DNA from: Acidobacteriaceae bacterium
Lineage (GTDB): Bacteria > Acidobacteriota > Terriglobia > Terriglobales > Acidobacteriaceae
Assembly: GCA_003140655.1 (NCBI GenBank)
Contig: PLKR01000588.1
Location: 1 to 5,228, forward strand
Length of the DNA stretch: 5,228 nucleotides
Reading direction: 5' to 3'
The translations under genes were made by a program, and so were the position numbers. Shown one piece after another: positions 1-5,228 of the stretch (its first letter is position 1; the number at the start of each line of letters is the position of its first letter). The notes under the pieces were generated by a model that had not been told where the DNA came from, did not search any database, and was given only the letters and a program-made list of their open reading frames with translations.

Positions 1-30
1 GCGGTCGGAGATGGATTCAAAACCACTGTT

Positions 31-69
31 CTGACAATTGACTTAGTCCACGACTTAGTCTAGTGTCAG
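31..69. promoter_or_regulatory. Probable operator of the toxin-antitoxin operon (symmetric palindrome array)
   Basis: Two identical 9-bp palindromes, GACTTAGTC at 40-48 and 52-60, are separated by 3 nt. They are flanked at equal distance (3 nt each side) by an inverted pair, CTGACA at 31-36 and TGTCAG at 64-69. The whole block is a 39-bp dyad centred on base 50, with 15 of 19 position pairs complementary. It ends 3 nt before the antitoxin start codon and covers the only promoter-like sequence there. Antitoxins of the Phd/YefM and VapB type are known to bind palindromes in their own promoter, alone or complexed with toxin, so autoregulation is the natural reading. The symmetry is seen directly; the operator function is inferred. 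Confidence 0.65.
38..66 (+). promoter_or_regulatory. Weak candidate promoter for the toxin-antitoxin operon
   Basis: TTGACT at 38-43 is a good -35 match. After 17 nt it is followed by TAGTGT at 61-66, a poor -10 (three of six consensus bases). If used, transcription would begin close to the antitoxin ATG at 73, giving a very short leader or a leaderless mRNA. That would fit the absence of a Shine-Dalgarno sequence in the bases just upstream. Both elements lie inside the palindrome array, so repressor binding there would block polymerase. The -10 is weak, so this assignment is tentative. Confidence 0.35.
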
Positions 70-72
70 TGC

Positions 73-318
73 ATGGAAGTCAACATCCACGAAGCCAAGA
101 CTCACCTTTCCCGCCTCCTCGAACGAGTAGCGTTGGGAGAAGAGATCATCATCGCCAAGGCTGGGACTCCGGTCGCTAAGCTAGTGCCCCTGAAAAAGAC
201 GCCCAAGAAGAGGGTCTTCGGCAGCGCCAAAGGCGAGTTCACGGTTCCGGACGACTTCAACGATCCCGATCCTGACATTGAGGACCTGTTCTATAACGGA
301 CCCCTTCTACCGAAATGA
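73..318 (+). CDS. Phd/YefM-family antitoxin (VapB-like) of a type II toxin-antitoxin pair
   Basis: An 81-residue antitoxin, expected to bind and inhibit the PIN-domain RNase encoded immediately downstream and to repress the shared promoter. Residues 1-40 have the typical Phd/YefM N-terminal DNA-binding fold: the opening VNIHEAKTHLSRLLERV, then GEEIIIAKAGTPVAKLVPL, which is close to the family consensus. Residues 41-81 are a basic linker (KKTPKKR) followed by an acidic, aromatic tail (DDFNDPDPDIEDLFY), the usual toxin-wrapping segment. The length is normal for the family. ATG 73 is the only sensible start, as it places the conserved opening at residue 1. No Shine-Dalgarno sequence is visible. 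The stop overlaps the toxin start (ATGA, 315-318), which suggests translational coupling. Family assignment is strong; pairing with a PIN toxin makes it a VapB by function although the fold is Phd-like. Confidence 0.92.
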   Translation: MEVNIHEAKTHLSRLLERVALGEEIIIAKAGTPVAKLVPLKKTPKKRVFGSAKGEFTVPDDFNDPDPDIEDLFYNGPLLPK

Positions 319-698
319 AGGCCCTCCTCGACACGCACGCATTCTTGTGGGCACTTGCTGGGGATGCAAGGATATCGCCTCTCGCCCGCGATACTTTTGC
401 GGGACCCACCGGTCTTTCACTAAGCATCGCAAGCTTTTGGGAGATTCTCATCAAGGTACAGTCGGGCAAGCTGAATCTTCCTCGGCCCGCTGGTCCGTAC
501 GTGCTCAGAAAATTGGCGGAGAACGGGATCGAGATGCTCCCCATCAGCATCGACCATTTGCTCGCTATCGAGCGTCTCCCGATGCATCACCGCGATCCGT
601 TCGATCGCATGCTGATTGCGCAGAGTCTGGAGGAGAACCTTCCCATCGTTACCTCGGATCCGTCGTTTGCCCGCTACGATGTTCATCTGATCTGGTAG
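315..698 (+). CDS. vapC: PIN-domain toxin, VapC-type ribonuclease
   Basis: A 127-residue PIN-domain protein, the toxin partner of the preceding antitoxin. VapC toxins are Mg2+/Mn2+-dependent endoribonucleases that cleave tRNA or rRNA sites when free of antitoxin; the target here cannot be read from sequence. The acidic active-site set is complete: D6 in LLDTHAFLW, E43 in SFWEI, D94 and D97 in HHRDPFDRMLIAQ, and D115 in TSDPSF. The HHRDPFDRMLIAQ block marks the subgroup of short PIN toxins (COG3744-like) that commonly pair with Phd-type antitoxins. The length is full and there is no frameshift, so the toxin looks intact and active. The ATG at 315 overlaps the antitoxin TGA, so translation is probably coupled. 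A gap of 72 nt follows before the next gene, and no clear terminator is visible in it. Confidence 0.94.
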   Translation: MKALLDTHAFLWALAGDARISPLARDTFAGPTGLSLSIASFWEILIKVQSGKLNLPRPAGPYVLRKLAENGIEMLPISIDHLLAIERLPMHHRDPFDRMLIAQSLEENLPIVTSDPSFARYDVHLIW

Positions 699-770
699 AG
701 CGCTTTTGCAGCCGTGGCCCCTGGCACGTCCTCAGTTTGTTGGATATACTTCCTCGACCATCTCAGACCA

Positions 771-1961
771 ATGAAGAAGGCTATCGGGATTTCTCATCGA
801 AAAAGTGATCGTGGTGGTTTTGGGCCTCTTCTCGGTCCGTTCGCACCGTTCCTGCTGCTTTTCCTGGCCCTCGGCGTCGGCGGAAGAGCGCAAACGCCTC
901 CCGCTGCTGCCGCGGATGGTCCCAAGCAGGATTACCTGGTTTATGTCGTCTGTGAATCCGCGGACAAGATTGTGCTCATTCGTTTTGGCCCTGGCGGCGC
1001 GCGCATTGAGAGCCAGATGCGCACCGGGCTCATGCCCATGGATATCAATGGGCCGCACGGAATCGCGGTTTCTCCGGACAAACAGTATTTCTACGTTTCC
1101 GAAGGCCATGGCCGGCCGGAGGGCTCCGTCTGGAAGTATCGCGCCGGCACGGACACGGTTATTAAGTACACGAGCCTCGGTCTCTTCCCAGCCACCACCG
1201 ACATCACTCCTGACGGCAACTTCATCTACGTCGCCAACGCCAATTTCCATGGCGACATGGTTCCGTCATCGATCTCGGTTGTGGCCACGGACCAGATGAT
1301 TGAGGTCAAACGCATTCCCACCTGCACCATGCCCCACGGGTCGCGCCTCAACCACGAAGGCACGAAACATTATTCGGTGTGCATGATGGACGACATGCTG
1401 GTCGAGATCGATACCAGAAAGTTTGCCGTGGACCGTTATTTCATGCTGGCTCAAGGCAAAGAGATGGGCATGAGCGGCGCCCCCGATCTTCATGCGATGC
1501 CTGACCACAAAAGTGCTACCTGCACGCCGACCTGGGCGCAGCCTTCGAATGACGGATCGATCATATATGTGGCCTGCAATCAGTCGAACGAGATCGTTGC
1601 GATCAAGACTGACACCTGGACTCTGGCGCGCCGTTTCCCCGCCGGAACCGGTGTCTACAACCTGGCGATGACCCGGGACGGACGGCTGATCGCAACCAAC
1701 AAGCGCGGACAGTCAGTGTCCATCTTCGATCCTGCTACGGGGCGCGAACTGGCCAGAGTTCCCACACAGAGGAAGGTTGTGCACGGGGCGGTGGTAACGC
1801 CCGACGACCTCTACGCTTTTGTTTCGGTCGAAGGAGTTGGCTCCGAACCAGGTACGGTAGAGGTGATTGACCTTGGCAGCTTAAAAACCGTGGCTACAGT
1901 CGATGTCGGGCCACAAGCGGCAGGCATTGATTTCTGGAAAATGGAACCGAGCAAGCAGTAG
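771..1961 (+). CDS. Secreted YVTN/YncE-family beta-propeller protein, function unknown
   Basis: A 396-residue exported protein. ATG 771 is preferred over an upstream in-frame GTG at 714 because it gives a signal peptide: basic residues 1-18 (MKK...HRKSDR), a hydrophobic core at about 19-38 (FLLLFLALGVGG), and likely cleavage near GRAQ at 38-41 or in the alanine stretch at 45-48. No good Shine-Dalgarno sequence precedes it. The mature part is built of roughly seven propeller blades. Recurrent motifs are GPHGIAVSPDKQYFYVS (94-110), TDITPDGNFIYVANA (143-157), MPHGSRLNHEG (187-197), NDGSIIYVACN (260-270), LAMTRDGRLIATN (298-310) and VVHGAVVTPDD (336-346). The last blade ends in VEVIDLGSLKTVATVDVG. 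This is the YVTN/YncE repeat pattern, also seen in surface-layer, quinoprotein-like and cytochrome d1-like propellers. No heme-binding CxxCH motif and no recognisable catalytic set is present. Five cysteines (61, 185, 204, 251, 269) are scattered. It precedes another exported propeller gene by 91 nt, so a joint extracytoplasmic role is plausible but unproven. Confidence 0.85.
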   Translation: MKKAIGISHRKSDRGGFGPLLGPFAPFLLLFLALGVGGRAQTPPAAAADGPKQDYLVYVVCESADKIVLIRFGPGGARIESQMRTGLMPMDINGPHGIAVSPDKQYFYVSEGHGRPEGSVWKYRAGTDTVIKYTSLGLFPATTDITPDGNFIYVANANFHGDMVPSSISVVATDQMIEVKRIPTCTMPHGSRLNHEGTKHYSVCMMDDMLVEIDTRKFAVDRYFMLAQGKEMGMSGAPDLHAMPDHKSATCTPTWAQPSNDGSIIYVACNQSNEIVAIKTDTWTLARRFPAGTGVYNLAMTRDGRLIATNKRGQSVSIFDPATGRELARVPTQRKVVHGAVVTPDDLYAFVSVEGVGSEPGTVEVIDLGSLKTVATVDVGPQAAGIDFWKMEPSKQ

Positions 1962-1972
1962 AACGACGTTGC

Positions 1973-2023
1973 TCGTTAGTCGTTAGTTGTTGCCAAAATC
2001 AGCAAACGACCAACGACGAACGA
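1973..2023. repeat. Large imperfect palindrome built from 7-nt tandem repeats
   Basis: The 19-nt arm at 1973-1991 pairs with 2005-2023 at 17 of 19 positions (16 Watson-Crick and one G-T) around a 13-nt loop. Each arm is also a heptamer tandem. CGTTAGT occurs twice exactly at 1974-1987, and ACGACCA, ACGACGA, ACGACGA run from 2006 to 2026. The element lies between the two propeller genes. A stem this long could form in RNA and act as a processing or attenuation structure. No T-run follows, so it is not a classical intrinsic terminator. A dispersed intergenic repeat is equally likely. Confidence 0.7.
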
Positions 2024-2043
2024 CGATTCAAAGTTTCAAGCCC

Positions 2044-2049
2044 GGAGGG
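2044..2049 (+). promoter_or_regulatory. Shine-Dalgarno sequence deciding the start of the Ig/LVIVD protein
   Basis: GGAGGG lies just upstream of ATG 2053. The spacing is 5 nt from the GGAG core and 3 nt from the end of the hexamer. It supports ATG 2053 over the in-frame TTG at 1987, which lies inside the palindrome and would put 22 extra polar residues ahead of a good signal peptide. Confidence 0.65.
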
Positions 2050-2052
2050 CGA

Positions 2053-4149
2053 ATGTTTAAGCGCAGAGCATTGATATTGGCAGTTGCGGTCATGATTCTT
2101 TCAGCACGGGGCGTATGGTCGCAGGATGTGGCTGCCGACGCTGCCAAACAGGAAGCGCCTCCCAGCACCTCGGTGGCCCCCGCGAGCGTGGAGATCAGTC
2201 CTAACGCCCTCGACGCTCACGTGGGCGAAAAAATCAAGTTCAGCGCTGCTGCCAAAGACGCTGCGGGCAATCCAATCGACGAAAAACCCTCGGTCTGGTT
2301 TGCCGCTCCGTTTGACCTGGCGGGCGCGGATGAGTCCGGCGAAGTGACCTTCCATGCGCCGGGAGTGGTGACGGTAGGTGCGGTGATCGCGGGGAAAACC
2401 GGCTATGCCACGGTCAACGTAGGGAACCCGAAAATCGCGAGCCTTGAAATCGCCCCGCCGGCTAACCCGATCGTCGCCGGCGGCGCGGAAAAGCTGGCGG
2501 TGATCGCTCGCACTTCCAACGGCAATCCCCGAACCGATGCGGTAATCGCCTGGACATCGGAAAAGCCGGCAATTGCCAGCGTGGACGCGGCCGGGCTGGT
2601 TACCGGTCTTGCGCCGGGGAGCGTCACGATCAAGGCAACGTCGGAAGGGGCGAGCGGCACGGTTACGTTTCAGGTTGTGCGCGATGCAGTACGTAAGTTA
2701 ACGGTCAATCCCGCTTCCGCGGAGGCACGCACCGGTGACGTCGTCCACTTTAGCGCTACGGGCCTCGATGGCGGCGGAGGCCACTTGAAAGATCCACCCG
2801 TGCGCTGGTCTTTGAGCAGCGGCGGCAGCGCCGCGGTTTATCCCGACGGAGCGTTTGTGGCGGAGAAGGCTGGCACCTACGTGGTCATGGCCAACAGCGG
2901 CCAGCACAGCGCCGCGGCGTCGGTCGTGGTTCGCCCGCGCAACGTGGAGCGCGAGGTCGAAGTCGTGGCCCATGTTCCGATGCCGGACCTGCAGATGTCC
3001 GAAGAGTGGATCATCGGACACCACGCCTATCTTGCTACCGTCGCGGATAAGGTTTTCGTCTACGACATCGCCGATCCGGCGAATCCCAAACTGCTCGATA
3101 CTCTGAAAGTGGACGCTCGCATCATCAACGACATCAGCACCACTCCGGACGAAAAAATCGGCGTATTCACGCGGGAAGGAGCTTCGAATCGCAAGAACGG
3201 AATCGTCTTCCTCGACACCTCCGATGCCTCGCACTTGAAGGTTCTTTCCGAATACACCGCGACGGTCAGTGGTGGCGTGCACAGTGCCTACATTGACGGC
3301 CATTACGTGTACCTCACCGACGATGCGACGGGCTCGCTCCGCATTATTGATTTTCAGGATCCGAAACATCCTAAGGAAGTGGCACGCTGGGAAGCGCAGA
3401 ATCCGACCGTCGTCAGCATTAACACCAAGCACGGATCGATGACCAGCGGACGTTATCTGCACGACCTGCAGGTGAAGGATGGCCTCGCCTATCTGGCGTA
3501 TTGGAGAGATGGATTGATCATCCTCGATGTGGGCAATGGCATGGCCGGTGGCAGCCCAGAGAATCCCAAGCTAGTCAGCCAATACCACTTCAACCACTAC
3601 GAGCTATATGGAGACGGCTGGCTGGCCGGCACTCACAGCGTGTTCCGCTACAAGAATTATCTGTTTGTGGGCGATGAGGTGTTCCCCGCGATTTTCGAAC
3701 TCGATGACCGAGACCGCATCCCGGTGCGCGCCATCTGCCACGTCATGGATGTTTCCGATATCAAGCATCCGCGGGAAGTGGCTCAGTATGAAGTGCCGGA
3801 AGGGGGCTCGCACAATTTCTGGGCCGCAAACGACATGCTCTATGAGGGTTACTACAGCGGTGGCGCGCGCGTTCTTGATATTTCCGGCGAGTTGCGCGGC
3901 GATCTCTACCGCCAGGGCCGCGAAATTGCCCGCTTCTGGACCGGAGACGCGAAAGGCTTCCGGCCGAATCTGCCATTTACCTGGGGAGGACAACCCTGCT
4001 CGGTCACTTGCGACAGCCCTCTACTCAACAGCCTGATCTATTTCAACGACATTCACTCGGGCCTGTGGATCACCAAACTCGGCGACGCGAAGTTCGAAGG
4101 CTCGGCCAGCTCTCCAGCCGTCCGCAAGGGGGAACGAACCATACACTAG
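2053..4149 (+). CDS. Secreted protein with three Ig-like (Big_2-type) domains and a C-terminal LVIVD beta-propeller
   Basis: A 698-residue exported protein. Residues 1-23 form a signal peptide: MFKRR, then a hydrophobic stretch at 6-17, with cleavage probably after VWS at 21-23. A Pro/Ala/Ser-rich linker follows. Three Ig-like domains sit at about 45-123, 129-209 and 213-294. The second is the clearest Big_2 match (AIASVDAAGLVTGLAPGSVTIKA spread over 174-195). From about 300 to 677 there is a beta-propeller with LVIVD-type repeats: KVFVYDIADPANPKLLDTL (333-351), GSLRIIDFQDPKHPKEVARW (427-446), GLIILDVGN (487-495) and VMDVSDIKHPREVAQYEV (564-581). The last blade ends in HSGLWITKLGD. Histidines recur at the inner-strand position of several blades (H410, H470, H528, H587). 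C649 and C653 (CSVTC) could form a disulfide. Such domains usually serve adhesion, surface display or protein binding; no catalytic motif is recognised. No C-terminal membrane anchor or sorting signal is seen, so release or loose surface attachment is likely. Confidence 0.87.
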   Translation: MFKRRALILAVAVMILSARGVWSQDVAADAAKQEAPPSTSVAPASVEISPNALDAHVGEKIKFSAAAKDAAGNPIDEKPSVWFAAPFDLAGADESGEVTFHAPGVVTVGAVIAGKTGYATVNVGNPKIASLEIAPPANPIVAGGAEKLAVIARTSNGNPRTDAVIAWTSEKPAIASVDAAGLVTGLAPGSVTIKATSEGASGTVTFQVVRDAVRKLTVNPASAEARTGDVVHFSATGLDGGGGHLKDPPVRWSLSSGGSAAVYPDGAFVAEKAGTYVVMANSGQHSAAASVVVRPRNVEREVEVVAHVPMPDLQMSEEWIIGHHAYLATVADKVFVYDIADPANPKLLDTLKVDARIINDISTTPDEKIGVFTREGASNRKNGIVFLDTSDASHLKVLSEYTATVSGGVHSAYIDGHYVYLTDDATGSLRIIDFQDPKHPKEVARWEAQNPTVVSINTKHGSMTSGRYLHDLQVKDGLAYLAYWRDGLIILDVGNGMAGGSPENPKLVSQYHFNHYELYGDGWLAGTHSVFRYKNYLFVGDEVFPAIFELDDRDRIPVRAICHVMDVSDIKHPREVAQYEVPEGGSHNFWAANDMLYEGYYSGGARVLDISGELRGDLYRQGREIARFWTGDAKGFRPNLPFTWGGQPCSVTCDSPLLNSLIYFNDIHSGLWITKLGDAKFEGSASSPAVRKGERTIH

Positions 4150-4154
4150 CGCGG

Positions 4155-4185
4155 CCCGAGATCGTTGGCTCGGGAGCTACGAGCC
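4155..4185. repeat. GC-rich alternative hairpins after the Ig/LVIVD gene
   Basis: CCCGAG at 4155-4160 pairs with CTCGGG at 4169-4174 across an 8-nt loop. The overlapping GGCTCG at 4167-4172 can instead pair with CGAGCC at 4180-4185 across a 7-nt loop. The two 6-bp stems are mutually exclusive. They begin 6 nt after the stop codon, a position expected for a transcription terminator or 3'-end stabiliser. No T-tract follows, so intrinsic termination is uncertain. Confidence 0.45.
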
Positions 4186-4207
4186 CGCAAACCTCGCGTA
4201 CATGGGC

Positions 4208-4227
4208 GGCACGGCTGAAACCGTGCC
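4208..4227. repeat. Perfect 7-bp hairpin, candidate dispersed intergenic repeat
   Basis: GGCACGG at 4208-4214 and CCGTGCC at 4221-4227 form a perfect stem with the 6-nt loop CTGAAA. There is no T-run after it. From memory, very similar hairpins with loop variants such as CTGAAG occur many times in intergenic DNA of acidobacterial genomes, so this may be one copy of a REP-like family. The stem is seen directly; membership of a family is inferred. Confidence 0.55.
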
Positions 4228-4249
4228 CTTCCTGGTCTCTTCGAGCGAA

Positions 4250-4277
4250 AGGCTAGAAGCCAGGAGCTAGAAACTGC
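4250..4277 (+). repeat. Degenerate 7-nt tandem repeat upstream of gpmI
   Basis: Four consecutive heptamers read AGGCTAG, AAGCCAG, GAGCTAG and AAACTGC. The first three are clearly related; the fourth is degenerate. The tract ends 4 nt before the gpmI start codon and contains the only Shine-Dalgarno-like bases there (AGGAG, 4262-4266). These lie about 15 nt from the ATG, farther than usual. Confidence 0.5.
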
Positions 4278-4281
4278 ATTT

Positions 4282-5228
4282 ATGCCTCGTCCGAAACCAC
4301 TCGTTCTCATCATCCTCGACGGCTGGGGATACCGCGCCGAAACCACGGCCAATGCGATCGCCCTGGCACGCAAGCCGACCTATGATCGTCTGCTGCGCGA
4401 GTATCCCAACACGCTCATTCATACGAGCGGACCTTTCGTTGGCCTGCCTGAAGGGCAGATGGGCAACAGCGAGGTCGGGCATCTCAACATCGGCGCGGGC
4501 CGCATTGTGCACATGGACATCACGCGCATCGACCTGATGATCCAGAACGGCGAGTTCTTCTCGCATCCCGTGTTGCTCGCGGCCATGAAGCATGCACGCG
4601 TCGGAGAACGGAGACTGCATCTGTTCGGCTTGGTCTCCGACGGCGGCGTGCACTCGCAGCAGGCTCATCTTTACGCTCTGCTGAAAATGGCGAAGCAGAG
4701 CGGCGTGGACCGTGTGTTCGTTCATGCCTTCATGGATGGCCGCGATACGCTGCCCACCAACGGCGCCGGCTATCTTGAACAACTGCGGCAGAAGATGCGC
4801 GAGTACAACTCCGGCAAGATTGCCACGGTGAACGGCCGCTACTACGCGATGGATCGGGACCGGCGCTGGGAGCGCATTCTCAAGGCGTATAGCGCGATGG
4901 TCCTCGGTGACGCGGAAGGCGGCAAGTGTGCCGACCCGGTTCAGGGGATGAAGGATTCTTACAATAAAGGCGTCACCGATGAGTTTGTGGTGCCGTTTGT
5001 GTGCACGGACAAAGGCGGCCAGCCGCTGGCGACCATTCGCGATGACGATGCCTGTATCTGCTTCAATTTCCGCGCCGATCGCGTGCGCCAGATCACGCGC
5101 GCACTGGCACGCAACAGCGGGTTGAATGCGAAAGGCGGCAGCGATCTTCCCGGTGCGGCCGATCTCGACGCCACGATTGCCCGTGATCGCGTTCCCAAAA
5201 ATCTGCACTATGTTTGCATGACGCAGTA
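4282..5228 (+). CDS. gpmI: 2,3-bisphosphoglycerate-independent phosphoglycerate mutase, N-terminal part (runs off the window)
   Basis: Cytoplasmic glycolytic and gluconeogenic enzyme interconverting 3- and 2-phosphoglycerate through a phosphoserine intermediate, without a bisphosphoglycerate cofactor, using two Mn2+ ions. The frame is open from ATG 4282 to the window end, giving 315 residues of an enzyme usually around 510-550. Diagnostic motifs are metal ligand D13 in LVLIILDGWG, the phosphorylated S63 in GQMGNSEVGHLNIGAGR, H124 in SDGGVHSQQAHL, R154 and D155 in FMDGRDTLP, R186 and R192 in NGRYYAMDRDRRWER, and R264 and R267 in FNFRADRVRQ. These match the substrate-binding set known from the Geobacillus enzyme. 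The C-terminal half, with the remaining metal ligands and the catalytic lysine, lies beyond the window. ATG 4282 gives the normal family N-terminus (MPRPKPLVLIILDGWG). No close Shine-Dalgarno sequence is visible; AGGAG lies about 15 nt upstream. Gene identity is secure. Confidence 0.97.
   Translation, partial: MPRPKPLVLIILDGWGYRAETTANAIALARKPTYDRLLREYPNTLIHTSGPFVGLPEGQMGNSEVGHLNIGAGRIVHMDITRIDLMIQNGEFFSHPVLLAAMKHARVGERRLHLFGLVSDGGVHSQQAHLYALLKMAKQSGVDRVFVHAFMDGRDTLPTNGAGYLEQLRQKMREYNSGKIATVNGRYYAMDRDRRWERILKAYSAMVLGDAEGGKCADPVQGMKDSYNKGVTDEFVVPFVCTDKGGQPLATIRDDDACICFNFRADRVRQITRALARNSGLNAKGGSDLPGAADLDATIARDRVPKNLHYVCMTQ

Noticed and set aside
73..698. Toxin-antitoxin pair as part of a mobile element
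   Set aside because: No integrase, transposase, attachment site or terminal repeat is visible in the window, so transfer cannot be supported from this sequence.
745..750. TATACT as a -10 box for the YVTN propeller gene
   Set aside because: The sequence 17 nt upstream (TGGCAC, 722-727) is a poor -35, so the match could be chance.
714..770. GTG start at 714 extending the YVTN propeller by 19 residues
   Set aside because: The extension is unlike a signal peptide and would bury the good one that starts at ATG 771.
278..808. 176-codon + strand frame overlapping the toxin gene
   Set aside because: The overlapping frame encodes a complete PIN domain with all active-site acids; this one shows no family signature.
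1973..2023. Intrinsic terminator or CRISPR-like array
   Set aside because: No T-run follows the stem, and there are no regular unique spacers between repeat units.
1987..2052. TTG start at 1987 for the Ig/LVIVD protein
   Set aside because: It lies inside the palindrome arm, lacks a ribosome-binding site and adds polar residues before the signal peptide; ATG 2053 has GGAGGG just upstream.
2698..3462. 254-codon minus-strand open frame within the Ig/LVIVD gene
   Set aside because: Shadow of a well-supported coding frame; low-complexity Arg/Val/Asp-rich translation with no domain.
4267..5208. 313-codon open frame on the minus strand opposite gpmI
   Set aside because: It is exactly antisense to a gene with unmistakable catalytic motifs; its translation has no recognisable domain, and long antisense frames are expected in GC-rich coding DNA.

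Overview
The window is an ordinary-looking bacterial chromosomal segment. It has high GC by eye, dense coding and all recognised genes on the + strand. Several traits point, as inference only, to Acidobacteriota. These are secreted beta-propeller and Ig-like proteins, gaps carrying 7-nt tandem repeats, and a hairpin of the GGCACGG...CCGTGCC type that I associate from memory with acidobacterial intergenic DNA. No marker in the window fixes the taxonomy.

Layout: (1) 31-69 is a symmetric array of short palindromes in front of a toxin-antitoxin pair. It overlaps a weak promoter-like sequence and is probably the operator of the pair. (2) 73-698 is a Phd/YefM-type antitoxin and a PIN-domain (VapC-type) toxin, joined by an ATGA stop/start overlap. 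(3) 771-1961 is a secreted YVTN/YncE-type beta-propeller protein. (4) 1962-2052 is a short gap with a large imperfect palindrome built from 7-nt repeats, followed by a Shine-Dalgarno sequence. (5) 2053-4149 is a secreted protein with three Ig-like domains and an LVIVD-type beta-propeller. (6) 4150-4281 is a gap with two GC-rich hairpins and a second 7-nt repeat tract. (7) From 4282 to the right edge is the N-terminal part of cofactor-independent phosphoglycerate mutase (gpmI), cut off by the window end.

The toxin-antitoxin pair is a self-contained unit: the antitoxin should neutralise the RNase toxin and repress their shared promoter. The two propeller genes look like a functional pair of exported proteins with no recognisable enzyme active site; their role is unknown. 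gpmI is glycolytic housekeeping and probably unrelated to its neighbours. I see no sign of a novel multi-gene system. The points most worth a second look are the toxin-antitoxin operator, the heptameric repeats in both larger gaps, and the paired exported propellers with recurrent inner-strand histidines.
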